Source: Fructobacillus evanidus (GTDB taxonomy: Bacteria > Bacillota > Bacilli > Lactobacillales > Lactobacillaceae). From it: a stretch of DNA of 64,000 bases. Position 1 is the stretch's first letter, and each line of letters begins with the position of its first letter. The notes under the pieces were generated by a model, which ran no database searches, was not told the origin of the DNA, and worked only from the letters and a program-made list of their open reading frames with translations. Position numbers and translations under genes: made by a program. The stretch covers positions 62,001 through 126,000 of the forward strand of contig NZ_CAUZLM010000003.1 in the NCBI RefSeq assembly GCF_963580165.1, read 5' to 3'. Of the stretch, positions 8,773-20,200 are shown piece by piece.

Positions 8773-11700
8773 TTGGATACCCAAAAATCAGATGCCGCAA
8801 AGGTCATTGATGATGCAGCCACTTCTGCCAAGGCCAAGATTGATGCTGATCCATCAATTTCAACTGATGACAAGACAGCTCAAAAGGCAGCCATTGACGG
8901 TTTGGCAACGACTGCTAAGAATAACATCAACGATGCAACGAACGCGGACGGCGTTATTGCCGCTCAGACTGCTGGTGTTAATAGCATCAATAGCTTGGAG
9001 AAGACAGCAGTTGATAAGACATTGGCTGACCAAGTGCAACAGGCGCACGATGCTATTAATAAGAACGTTAACTTATCACAAAGTGAAAAAGATACGCGCA
9101 ATGCAGCCATTGATGCTGCTGCTAAGGCAGCTCAAGATGTCATCAACAATGCCAAGACGTTGGATGAAGCCAACGCAGCTTTGGCAAATGGCTCTGACTA
9201 TGACAAAGCTATGAAGGCCGCTCAGGATGTCTCAAATGTTCCAACATTGGATACACAAAAGACGACTGCTGAGAAGGCCATTGATGATGCCGCCACTGCT
9301 ACCAAGGCCAAGATTGATGCAGATCCATCAATTTCAGCTGATGACAGTGCAGCTCAAAAGGCAACCATTGACGGTTTGGCAACGAATGCTAAGACGAACA
9401 TTGACAATGCTAAGGATGCCGACGGTGTTACAGCCGCAAAGACTGCTGGTGTTGATAGCATCACTAATCTGGATAAGACAACAGTTGATAAGACATTGGC
9501 TGACCAAGTGCAACAGGCACACGATGCTATTAATAAGAACGTTAACTTATCACAGAGTGAAAAAGATACGCGCAATGTAGCTATTGATGCCGCTGCTAAG
9601 GCAGCCCAGGGTGTCATCAACAATGCCAAGACATTGGATGAAGCCAACGCGGCTTTGGCAAGTGGTTCTGACTACGATAATGCCATGAAGGCAGCCCAGG
9701 ATGTCTCAAAGGTTCCAACATTGGATGAACAGAAGAAATCAGCTGCTACTGAAGTTGATAATACTGCCCAGACAAACAAGAACAACTTGGACAAGGCTGC
9801 TGAAGCTGCCAAGGATGCCATTGACCAAGACGGTAACTTGACGCCGGACGAAAAGGCTGCTCAAAAGCAAGCAGTTGATAACGCTGTTGCAGCTGGTAAG
9901 ACCCAAATTCAGGGCGCTGCCTCAGCCGATGATGTTACAAATTTTAAGAATGACGTTATCGATAACCTGAATGGCTTGAATGCTGAAAAGCAACAGGCTC
10001 GTGAAAGCTTGGCAAAGCAAGCTCAAGCTGCAGTTGATACCATTAACAACAACCCAGCATACTCTGCTCAAGAAAAGGCTGACCGAGTACAAGATGTAAA
10101 GGACGCTTACAAGCAAGCTGTTGATGGTGTTGATAAGGCCACTGACAAGCCTGGTATTGATTCTGCCGCTGATTTGAAATTAAACGGTTTGACAGATGCT
10201 ATTTCAAAGGCAACTTCAATGGATGGTGTCAAGACAGTTGCCGAACAACAAGCAGCTGCTGTACAAGCTATCAACGATGCTCTTGCTAAGGTTAATAATC
10301 AAATTGATGCCGACAAGACATTGAATGATGCTGATAAGCAAGCTCAAAAGGCTGTTGCTGCAAAGCAAGCAGCAGATGCCATTGCCAATATCGATAAGGC
10401 AACCAACGCTGACGATATCGCTACTGCTCAAAAGGCAGGAATCGATGCTTTGAATAAGTTGGAAGATGCTAAGACAACTACTGACTCAAGCTTGGCTGAC
10501 AAGGTCAAGGCAGCTGAAGATGCTATTAATGGCAACAAGGCATTGACGTCTGACCAAAAGACAGACCGTTTGAATGCTTTGCACCAAGCACAAGCTACTG
10601 CTCAAGACGCGATTAACAAGGCAACTGACCCAGATGCCGTTGCGCAAGTAATTGCGGATGGTTCAGACTTTGCGAAGGCTGTTGCTACGGCTACATCTAA
10701 TGATGGTGTTAAGACCATTGCTGACCAGCAAGCAGATGCTGACAAGGCCATTGATGATGCAGCTGCCAAGGCAAAGCAAGCAATCGATGCTGACAAGACT
10801 TTGACGGATGCCGATAAGCAAGCCCAAAAGGACGTAATTGACGGCCAAGCTGACATGTTCAAGAAGGCAATCAATGCTGCGGACAATGCCGACGATATCA
10901 ATAAGGACACCGCTACTGGTGTTAAGTTCTTGCAGGATTTGACGGATGCTAAGACGCAAGCAGATGCTAAATTAGCTTCTGATGTTCAAAACGCACATGA
11001 TGCCATCAACAACAACAAGTCTTTGTCACAGGCGCAAAAGGATGCACGCAACAAGCAAATTGAAGATGCTAAGGTAGCAGTTCAAGATGTGATTAACAAG
11101 GCAACGACGCTAGATGGTGTTAACGGTGCTTTGGCAAGTGGAGCCGACTACGATAAAGCCATGAAGGCAGCACAAGATGTTTCGAATGTGCCATCAGTTG
11201 CCGATCAGCAAAAGGCTGCTATTGCAGCTATTCAACAAACAGCCGACAAGGAAAAGCAAACAATCGATGCCGATAAGACGTTGACAGATGCTCAAAAGGC
11301 TGACCAAAAGGCTGCCATTGATGCGATTGTTAAATCAGCTACGGACGCTATTAACCAAGCAACGGATGCTGATAGCGTTAACAAGATCCAAGCCGATACA
11401 ACTGACGCTTTGAATAATATTCATGACCAAAAGGCTAATGCCTTGAGTAAGTTGCAAAAGCAAGCTGATGATGCCAACCATGCAATCGAAGCGAACAATG
11501 CTTTGACAACTGAGCAGAAGCAAGCAGCACATGAAGCAGTTGCCAAGGCTTTGACGAATGCGCAAGTGGTAACGAATCAGGCAACTACTGCCGATGACGT
11601 TGCTAAGTCAGGCAACCAAACCGTTTATAACAAGGCCCTCCAAGATATCGCCGATGGTCTCGCTAAGGTGCCATCATTGGCTGACCAAGCAAAGGCTGCT

Positions 11701-13752
11701 ATCGAAAAGTTGACGGAAGCAGTCAACAAGGCCAAGGATGCCTTGACCGGACCAGATGCTGATGCTCAAAAGAAGGCATTGGACAAGGTTTTGTCAGACG
11801 GAACGGCTAAGTTGAATGCTCAGACAAACGCTGATGACTTGAATAAGACTTTGGCTGATGTTTTGAACACAGTTAACGGTTTAAACCAGGCCAAGGCTGA
11901 TGCTTTGACTGATTTGGATGCTCAAGCCAAGAAGGCAACGGATACAATCAATGCTGACCCAGCCTTTACAGATGATGAAAAGGCAACTCGAGTTGCAGCA
12001 GTTGCGAAGGCGCTTCAAGATGCTCACGATGCCGTCAACGAAGCAACTGATTTGCCAGGTGTGGATGCCGCACGTAAGGCCGCTGCCTTCCCTGAAGCCT
12101 TGAACAACGCAATGTCTGATGCAGGGGTACAGACTCTTGCAGACCGTAAGGCGGATGCCAAGAAGGCTCTCCAAGATGCAGCCGACAAGGCTAAATTAGT
12201 AATTGATGCCGATAAGACTTTGACTGACGCTCAAAAGATTGCGCAAAAGCAGGCGATTGATCAAGCGTTGAAGACTGCTCAAGGTCAAATTGATGTTGCT
12301 TCGACTGCCACAAAGGTTGATGTTTCAAAGGCAACGAACTTGCCAACATTTGATACGTTGAACACTGCCAAGACTGACGCCCACCAGGCAGAGGACAAGG
12401 CTTACAACGATGCAAAGTCTGCTATTCAAAACAACAATGATTTGACCGATGCTGAAAAACAAGCTCGAATCAGTGATTTAGATAAGGCTCATCAGGCTGC
12501 TAGTGATGCCATTGATAAGGCTGTGACACCAGATGGAATCAAGACTGCTGCAGAGACAGCTGCCTTTGATAATGCTGTCAAGGAAGCAACTGATTTCTCA
12601 AAGGTGACACCTTTGGCAGAACGGAAGCAGGCTGGCGCTACTACGATTAACAATGCTTTGCAAAAGGCTGTTGATGAAGTCAACGCCAATACGAAGTTGG
12701 ATGATGCTGCCAAGGCTCGTCAGATTAACATCTTGAAGCAAGAAGCACATGATGCCGTTACCAAGTTGAACGGTCAGACGAATGCCCAAGGTGTTGTGGA
12801 CTTTGTCCCAACGTTTGAAAAGTTAAACCAATCAAAGGTTGATGCGCGTGCAAGATTGCAAACCAATGCAGCAACAACCAAGGCAGCTATTGATGCAGAT
12901 GACAACTTGAGCAATGCCCAAAAGCAAGCTCAAAAAGATGCTGTTGACGCTGCTTTGAAGCAAGCTGTTATCGATGTTGATAATGGTCAGGATGTTCCAA
13001 CGGTTAATGGTATTCCAAATGGTTCAACTGCTGTTAAGGAAATTAACCAAGGACACGTTACTGCAGCGAAGACATCTACTCAACAAGAAGATGACTTGAA
13101 TGCCGAAATTAATGACCAGGCTGCAAAGGTTAAGGCTGAAATCGATGCCGATGTGACACTCAAGGCTGCTGAAAAGGCTGCACAAAAGCATACGATTGAC
13201 AGCTTTGTTGCCGAAACAAAGGCAAAGATTGCTGGATTAACTAAGTACCAAGACCGTTTGGATGTAACTAACCAAGCTTTGGATTCTCTTCAGAATCTTC
13301 ATCAGCAAGGTAAGCCATTAGTTGACCAAAAGGCCGATGCGATTGCAGCCATCGATCAGAAGGCAGCTCAGATTCGTTCACAGATTGCCAATGATACTCG
13401 TTTGACTCAAGCACAAAAGGATGTGGACTACCAGTTGGTAGCCGATGCAGTTGCCAAGGCAAAGGCCCAGGTCAACGCTGCTACGAACGCTGATGAAATC
13501 GCGGCCGGTTTGGATTACGGTACGGTTCAGCTTGAATCTGCATATCAACAAAAGGTCCAGGAGCAATATGCTGAAAAGCAACCAACGACTCCTGAAGCAG
13601 TATTACCAACTACTGCTGAAACGCCTGTTTTGCCACAAACTGGTGAAACAGAAAAGAACCATGAAGGAGCACTTGTTGCAGAAGCTTTGTTAGCTTCCGT
13701 AGCCGGATTCTTCCTTGGAAAGACAAACAAGCGTCGACAAGACGAAAAGTAA
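8263..13752 (+). CDS. Giant surface protein 1, C-terminal fragment with LPQTG anchor
   Basis: The 1829-residue 3' fragment is open in the +1-shifted frame. The frame is already open from 8131, and 8263 is only the first TTG, with no ribosome site. It lacks a signal peptide, so it would not be exported if made on its own. It holds about 22 helical DUF1542-like modules rich in Ala, Asp, Lys and Gln, without cysteines. The end is a Pro/Thr/Glu-rich spacer, LPQTGE, a hydrophobic stretch (ALLASVAGFFLG) and a basic tail. The anchor is intact, so the C-terminal half has not decayed visibly. Confidence 0.65.
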   Translation: MDGQKADAQKALDTAGQNAKDAWDAAKAAQENAIDKDGNLTPEQKTAQKAAIDQAVTDAKTNITNAANADDVAKAKDAGITAISNLSGEKTAARQALATQAQAAIVKINGNNALTAADKANRVKEVQDAYNTATGKVDAATKAADVTAAQNSTDFSGAITKATDFSGVISLDTQKSDAAKVIDDAATSAKAKIDADPSISTDDKTAQKAAIDGLATTAKNNINDATNADGVIAAQTAGVNSINSLEKTAVDKTLADQVQQAHDAINKNVNLSQSEKDTRNAAIDAAAKAAQDVINNAKTLDEANAALANGSDYDKAMKAAQDVSNVPTLDTQKTTAEKAIDDAATATKAKIDADPSISADDSAAQKATIDGLATNAKTNIDNAKDADGVTAAKTAGVDSITNLDKTTVDKTLADQVQQAHDAINKNVNLSQSEKDTRNVAIDAAAKAAQGVINNAKTLDEANAALASGSDYDNAMKAAQDVSKVPTLDEQKKSAATEVDNTAQTNKNNLDKAAEAAKDAIDQDGNLTPDEKAAQKQAVDNAVAAGKTQIQGAASADDVTNFKNDVIDNLNGLNAEKQQARESLAKQAQAAVDTINNNPAYSAQEKADRVQDVKDAYKQAVDGVDKATDKPGIDSAADLKLNGLTDAISKATSMDGVKTVAEQQAAAVQAINDALAKVNNQIDADKTLNDADKQAQKAVAAKQAADAIANIDKATNADDIATAQKAGIDALNKLEDAKTTTDSSLADKVKAAEDAINGNKALTSDQKTDRLNALHQAQATAQDAINKATDPDAVAQVIADGSDFAKAVATATSNDGVKTIADQQADADKAIDDAAAKAKQAIDADKTLTDADKQAQKDVIDGQADMFKKAINAADNADDINKDTATGVKFLQDLTDAKTQADAKLASDVQNAHDAINNNKSLSQAQKDARNKQIEDAKVAVQDVINKATTLDGVNGALASGADYDKAMKAAQDVSNVPSVADQQKAAIAAIQQTADKEKQTIDADKTLTDAQKADQKAAIDAIVKSATDAINQATDADSVNKIQADTTDALNNIHDQKANALSKLQKQADDANHAIEANNALTTEQKQAAHEAVAKALTNAQVVTNQATTADDVAKSGNQTVYNKALQDIADGLAKVPSLADQAKAAIEKLTEAVNKAKDALTGPDADAQKKALDKVLSDGTAKLNAQTNADDLNKTLADVLNTVNGLNQAKADALTDLDAQAKKATDTINADPAFTDDEKATRVAAVAKALQDAHDAVNEATDLPGVDAARKAAAFPEALNNAMSDAGVQTLADRKADAKKALQDAADKAKLVIDADKTLTDAQKIAQKQAIDQALKTAQGQIDVASTATKVDVSKATNLPTFDTLNTAKTDAHQAEDKAYNDAKSAIQNNNDLTDAEKQARISDLDKAHQAASDAIDKAVTPDGIKTAAETAAFDNAVKEATDFSKVTPLAERKQAGATTINNALQKAVDEVNANTKLDDAAKARQINILKQEAHDAVTKLNGQTNAQGVVDFVPTFEKLNQSKVDARARLQTNAATTKAAIDADDNLSNAQKQAQKDAVDAALKQAVIDVDNGQDVPTVNGIPNGSTAVKEINQGHVTAAKTSTQQEDDLNAEINDQAAKVKAEIDADVTLKAAEKAAQKHTIDSFVAETKAKIAGLTKYQDRLDVTNQALDSLQNLHQQGKPLVDQKADAIAAIDQKAAQIRSQIANDTRLTQAQKDVDYQLVADAVAKAKAQVNAATNADEIAAGLDYGTVQLESAYQQKVQEQYAEKQPTTPEAVLPTTAETPVLPQTGETEKNHEGALVAEALLASVAGFFLGKTNKRRQDEK
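8773..9720 (+). repeat. Two tandem 474-bp near-identical repeats
   Basis: Units start at TTGGAT codons at 8773 and 9247, with the next boundary at 9721. Each encodes 158 residues, including KTLADQVQQAHDAINKNVNL in both copies. This is a second, separately expanded block directly behind the 510-bp block. Confidence 0.8.
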
Positions 13753-13793
13753 ATACAGCGAAGAGATTAGAAGCAATTTCTAAGGTGATAAAG

Positions 13794-13831
13794 CGAAGTA
13801 ATACACAAAACGTGTGTTGCTTCGTTTTTTT
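13794..13831 (+). terminator. Terminator of giant surface gene 1
   Basis: CGAAGTAATACAC (13794-13806) pairs with GTGTGTTGCTTCG (13812-13824), followed by seven T's. Confidence 0.9.
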
Positions 13832-14188
13832 ATACCAAATTGGACTAAAAATGGATAATCGCATTGCTGATGATGAGCACTTTCATCCGGCTGATAAAAT
13901 TTTTTCGCCTTTTCAGCAGATTTTAAATAAATTATTTTAATTCACTTGAACTTAAACACGTAAAAATTTTTGTTATTTAAAAAAATACACAAAAAAGGCG
14001 TTAAAGTCTTATTTAGAGCGATTATGAAACATTTCAGAGTAATCTTTAGTTGATTTTTTAATCGACTTTTTAAACAAAACGTTGGTTAAACGCCTTGAGA
14101 TTGGGAGCCTTGCTTTCATTTTCTAGACAAACGGCGTACAATAAAATCATGTATAGAATGTTTCAAATGTTGAAATGAGGTGTGGCTT
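13832..14188 (+). promoter_or_regulatory. Leader region of giant surface gene 2 with internal hairpin
   Basis: No gene is seen. AGTTGATT (14048-14055) and AATCGACT (14060-14067) form a short hairpin with trailing T's, so it could terminate or attenuate a transcript started upstream. AAGGCGTT near 13995 and AACGCCTT near 14090 are complementary over about 95 bases and could enclose that hairpin. A promoter-like TTTCAT (14114-14119)-17-TACAAT (14137-14142) follows. A GAGGTG at about 14176-14181 is the ribosome site for an ATG at 14189. Confidence 0.4.
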
Positions 14189-14234
14189 ATGTTGAATTAC
14201 CACGAAAATATTATTACAAAAACAACATTATAAA

Positions 14235-17200
14235 ATGTATAAGGCGGGGAAGAACTGGCTCTTTGCAGCGATTACTGCCTTTACTTTGGGTGCCGGGGCC
14301 TTCGCGGCGGCACCGAGTTTAAATGTGAATACAGCAAGGGTAGAAGCGGATTTGCAATCTTACCCGCAAGCGGGGTGGAAGACTGTCAACGATGCTCCTA
14401 ATAATGGCTATGTCTATTATCAAATTCCGTTCGATTCTTCCTATGTTTCGCCAACACAATCCCAGGTTGAACACTTTGACAGTGACTTGGATGGCACAAT
14501 TGGAAAGTGGACTGATTTACCTTGGATTTCGCGGGCGGCAACTGCAGCGAGAGTGAATGAGTCAGTTGATGTCCAACTCCGTAATGTCTATGTACGACGG
14601 ATTAATGGTCAAATTACCTATACCATTGTTCCGAATGTGACGTTGCTGTATGTTCGGCCACTGGCTCCGTCTAGCGGGCGCAATAACTCAATTCAACCAC
14701 TTTTTAATGGGGTTAACCCGGTTAACGTGAAGTACACACCTGATGCAGGGGTGTATGGCCAGGTGATTGTTCTTCCGGTTCCTAGTAATACCCAAGATAT
14801 GGGCAGTAAAAATTCACTGAGTGTTGCTTTTGAGCCAAGTTCTGGAAGAGATTTTCCCAAATATACCTTTAATAACTTTTTTGTCTTGAGAACATTACAA
14901 CAGGTTAACGACCAGCGGGCCGCTGATATCAAGGGCGCCATCACAAGTTTAGGTGGTTTTGGTCCAATTACTGCTGAACAAAAGCGAGTCAATGCTTTAA
15001 TTGATAATGATCCAACTTTAACCCTGGCGAATAGGGCCATCCAACAGGAACAGATTACTACAGCTGTATCGAAGGCTGAAGAAAACATTAGCAGGGCCCA
15101 ATCAACGGCAGATTATAACAGGGCAAGGGATGCTGGAATTAAAGCAATTAATGCTGTTTATCAACCAGGAGTTAGCTTACCTGATCAACGGCAAGCCGCT
15201 AAAAGTACAATTCAGGCTAAGGCCAGTTTAACGATTAACCAAATCGGGACCGATCCAACATTACTACAAAGTGAGAAATATCAAGAAACTTCAGCAGTAT
15301 CAGCTGCGGTTAATGCGCTATCGGCCAAGATTGATGCTGCTTCTGATGCTGATAGCATTAATAAATTAGCTGCTGATCCAAGTATTGAATCACAAATTGT
15401 CAAGGGCTGGACTCCTGGTGCGCCAATCCCCAAGCAACAAACAGCTGCAGTTGGTCAAATTAATACCAATGCCCAAACGGCCATTGACCAAATTAACCAG
15501 GATTCTACCCTCGATAGTGGGCAAAAACAAAATCAAATTACTCAGGTAAATGCTGCCAAGCAGGCGGCACTAGATGCTGTGACGGCAGCAGTAACGGGTA
15601 ATACCTTTCAAACGGCTGATTTGATTGCGGCCCAGGTGAAGGTCTCAACCGGCTGGAATTCCTTGCACACGGTGGGAAAATCCATCCCAGACCAACAAAG
15701 CGCTGCCAACACTGAAGTTAACGGTTTGGTTAGTGATGTCAAACAAAAAATTGACCAGGACTCAAGCTTGAGTAACGCTGAGAAGACCCAGGAAAAGCGC
15801 AATGTCGATATTGCCGCTGGAATTATCTTGGGTAATATTACCAAGGCCCAGACGGCTGATGCCATTATTTTGGCCAAAAACGATGAAGTGGATCGGGCAG
15901 CGGTTGCCAATGCTTATCAGCCGGCTAAGATTACCTTGCCGGATCAAAAGAACAATGCTAAAAAGCAGATTAGCCAGTGGGTCACCCAGGTGACGGCAAC
16001 GATTAATGCCGATACAACACTTGTGCAAGACGATCAAAATCGTCAAATCAGTACCTTGAATGCTATGGCTCAGCAAATGAACCAAGATGTCGATAACCAG
16101 GTGGATGCTCAGCATTTGCTTGATTTAATGGCGACAGAGCAGGCAAAGTTGCAGGCAGTACACGTCTCCGGTACTGCTCTTTCGGACCGCATTGCTGATG
16201 CGCAAGAGCAAATTAAGAGCGAAGGGCAAAAGATATCCGGACAGATTCAAAATGATGTGACCATTTTGGAGGCTTCACGGGCTCAACAGCTGAAAAACGT
16301 GGCTCAATATGTCGTCAATGTGACGAATAGTATTGGTCAACAGCCAAATGCTGAAGGCGTCAAGCAGGCGCTGGCCCAAGCAATTCGCAATATTGACTTG
16401 GTTTACACGCCCGGTACGTCGCTAGCCAGTCAACAAAGGCAGGCTTCTGACCAGTTAGCTCAAAAAGCCGCGAATACGAAGACGGCTATTGCAACAGATG
16501 TCGCTTTGACGCAGGCACAACAAACATACCAGAAGGGCTTGATTGATCAAATTGTCACGGCCGCTCAGACGAATATCACCCAACAACAAACTGCCCAAAC
16601 GATTTGGGATACGGAAGCCCAGGCCGAGCAGAATGTTGTGGCTCAGTACGAAGCTAGTACTACGATTCAAGCTGCTCAGCAGGCCGCAATGTCAGCCTTA
16701 GATCGGGCTAACCAGCAAACAACTAGTAAAATTCAAACAGAACCAACGCTTTCCCAGGACGAAAAGAATCAAGAACTAGGGGATTTGGCGACGGCTTATT
16801 CGAGTGCACAAAAATCTATCCAAGGTGTTTTGACGGCGGCTAATGCAACGGCTGCCGGTCAAACAGGTTCCAACGACCTACAGGCGGTCTTCCACACCGG
16901 GATGGCTGTTTCTGACCGACAAAATGTGGCCAAAGCTGATTTGAACCAAAAGCTATCTGATACGAATACGGCCATTAACCAGGATGTGACGCTAACTAAT
17001 GCTGACAAACAGCAGCAACAAAAGGCCGCTCAGGATGCCTATAACCAGGCATTGATTGCTTTGACTGCTGCGAAGACGGCTCAGGATATCCTTGACCAGA
17101 CTGCGATAGGGAATAGCAATATTGCTGGAGTCCATGTTAATGGTCAAAGTTTGGGCAACCAGCGTCAGGCAGTCCAGTCCCTACTTGATGGCGAAAATAA

Positions 17201-20200
17201 CCAAGTAACCGGAGCGATTAGCGCAGACGGAACCTTGACTACTGCCGACAAATCAGCGCAGGCTAACAAACTGGCAGTCGCTTACCAGCAAGCCAGTCAA
17301 GCATTATCTGATGCTCAGGATGCGCAGGCAATCTTTGTTGCGAAGACGACCGGGTTAGTGAACATTGACCGTACTCACACCGTTGGGACTGGCATTGATC
17401 AGCAGAGGAAGGCCGCTCAAGCCACCCTTGATCTTGAAAATAGTCGGGTTCAGGGCTTGATTAATAGCGATCAGACCTTGTTAAACAGTGAAAAACAAGC
17501 TGAATGGTCCCAGTTGCAAGCCGCCTACACTCAGGCACAAGCTGACTTAAATCAGGCTCAGGATGCCCAGGGAATACTCGATGCCAAAACAACCGGTATT
17601 AACTCATTAGCACCAAACTATACAGCCGGTCAACCTCTGGCTGACCAGCAGCAGGCCGCTAGCGATGCTTTGACTGCCGCTGAAAATACTGTGACGACTG
17701 CCATCAGCAATGATGGTACTCTTTTGAATACCCAAAAATCAGACCAGCAGCAGGACGCATTAACAGCCCAAGAAAACGGGCAAACAGCGATTAAGCAGGC
17801 AACGACTGCCCAAGGAATTGCTGACGCTAAGGTCAATGCACTCACGTTAATCAATAATGCGCACCAGCCAAAGACAGACGTTGCTAGCCAACGCCAAAGC
17901 GCCTTGGATGCTTTGCAAGCAGAGAATGGTCAAATTCTCAGTGACATTCAAGGCGATGTCACGCTTTTAGATAGCGAAAAGACGGATCAAGAGGAAAAAC
18001 TGGCCAAGGCTTATCAGGCCGGCCAGGATGCGCTGGCAGCTGATCAAACCCCAGACGCACAAAGTATTTTAGATGCGATGAATGCGGCCATTAAAAAAAT
18101 TGATGGCAGCCATGTTCCGGGGACTGATTTTGCTAACCAATTACAGGCGGCAATTACAAGCTTACACAATAAGCATACTTATACTATTCAGGCTATTCAT
18201 AACGACAAGACCTTGACAACGGCTGATCAGACTCTTCAGGTTGGCAACGCTGATACAGCCTTCCAGACTGCCCAAAGTGCGGTTAATGCTGATGCGGATG
18301 CTCAGACATTAGCCAATGACTTGGCAGCCGGTTTGACCAATATTGCGGCCACCCACCAGGTTGGGACGGCTGTGAGCGACCAGCAACAAGCGGCCATTAG
18401 TGTTTTGCAAGGCCTTGCCAAGCAGGAAGTGACAGCGATTAATATGGATGTCACCCTGTTGACCAGCCAGCAACAAAGCCAGGTTAGCCAAGTCAATCAA
18501 GCCCTGGCAAATGCTGAGACCACCATTCAGGCTGACGATAATGCCCAGGCCATCCAAAATGATCAAGCGACGACTACCAGCCAAATCAACGCTGTTCATA
18601 CGCCCGGTCAAGCTCTTGATCAGCAGCAAACCAGTGCTTTGACCAAATTACAGACCACTAATGACCAAGTGTTAGCGGCAATTACAGGGGATGTCACGTT
18701 GACCGATGCGGATTCGGCTCAGCAAAAATCAGCCTTGGCAACTGCCTACGCGAGCGCGCAAAACCAGATTAACCAAGCAGCGAACGCACAAGCGGTCGCT
18801 GACCAGTTGGCTCAGCAGACAATTAATTTACAAGCCAGCCACCAGCCGGCTGACACGATTGCTAACCAGATTGCTACTGCACAAAACAATTTGAAGGCCG
18901 TTCAAGATGGCTTACAAAATGACATTCAAGACGATGTCACGCTGGTGGATGTTGAAAAAGCTAGTCAGTGGGCCCAGGTCCAAAGCGATTACAAGAAGGC
19001 CCAGGCTTCTTTGGCCAAGTTGACAACTGCTCAGGCAATTTTAGACCAGTTCAACCAGGCTAAAAGCCAATTAAGTGCCAATCATGTGTCCGGTGCGGCC
19101 CTTGACCAACAACAAAATAATGCCATCGCTGCTTTGACCAGTCAGGTCAAGCAGACAAAGGCTGATATTGCAGCTGACCCAACCTTAACAACAGCCACGC
19201 AAATAGCTCAAGGTCAGGCTGTTGATCAGTTAAACGAGACTTATGCGACACAGATCACTCAAGCACAAACTGCCCAGGCTGTGGCAAATCAAAAGGCAAC
19301 CGGGTTGGCGGCTATTCAAGCCGACCACCAAGTTGGTGATTCCGTTTCGACTCAGGCGCAGGCCGCCACAGCTGCCTTAACGAAGTTGGCCAGTCAAATT
19401 GCCAATGCGATTAGCTTGGATGCGACACTGACGGATAGCCAGGAGGGCAGCCAACGTGCCCAGGTGCAAGCTGACCTACAAGAAGCGCAAGGAAAATTGC
19501 AGGGCGCTCAGACAGCTCAGGCGGTTGCTGATTTGCAAAACCAGTACCAAGAACGACTTAACGCAGATCATCAAAGTGCAAGTAATCTCTCCGATCAGTT
19601 GCTGCAAGCTCAGACTGCCTTAAGTGACTATGCTAGTGGTCTTCAGAGACAAATATCAAGTGATCCAACGCTACTGGCCTCTGAACAAACAGCTCAGACG
19701 GACACAGTGACCACTGCTCTTGCCCAAAAGAAGACAGATTTGGCGAATGCAGCCACATCAGCCCAGTCTCTCCAGGATGCCTTAACCCAGGCCGAAAAGA
19801 ATCTTGATCGCCTGCATCAGCCGGGACTCGATTTACCGACGCAAATCGCCAACGCCAGTCAAAATTTGACGGGGGTGGCTAAGTCAACTAACCAAGCGAT
19901 TACTAACGACGTGACGTTGACCGAATCTGCTCGCCAAGCACAGCGAGATGCTGTGACCCAGTTGGTTGCTCAGGCGCAGGCTGATTTTAATAACGAAACG
20001 ACGGCCCAACAGTTGGCTGACCGTTTAGCTCAGGCCAACAACGACGTGGCGAACGCCCATCAAGTTGCCCAACCACTGGCCGATCAAAAGAAGACTGCTT
20101 TGGGACAGTTGCAGTCCACTTATCAGGCGACCCAAAATACCATTAAGAGTGACGTGACCTTGACGAACGCCGTTAAGGCTAGCCAATTGGCGAGCTTGGA

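Larger units (their letters stand above)
4847..13752 (+). pseudogene. Giant LPQTG surface protein 1, interrupted (nonsense plus frameshift)
   Basis: Read as one gene this would encode about 2968 residues. It starts with a KxYKxGKxW signal peptide (MYKSGKQW, from 4892), as in large serine- or repeat-rich adhesins of lactic acid bacteria. A non-repeat N-terminal domain reaches about 5600. A long array of DUF1542-like helical repeats (about 75-85 residues, motif D..LT..EK....A...A...I..A) follows. The C-terminus carries LPQTG (about 13632), a hydrophobic segment and KTNKRRQDEK, a sortase anchor. CAA has become TAA at 8057-8059, and one A is missing at 8130/8131 relative to the neighbouring copy; the sequence then returns to an intact frame. 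It is therefore a broken or switched-off wall-anchored adhesin. A sequencing error in repeats is the main alternative. Confidence 0.75.

Noticed and set aside
7244..9720. Regular DNA repeats that might be a CRISPR array or satellite
   Set aside because: Unit lengths of 510 and 474 bp are multiples of three, the sequence is coding throughout and there are no short repeats with unique spacers.
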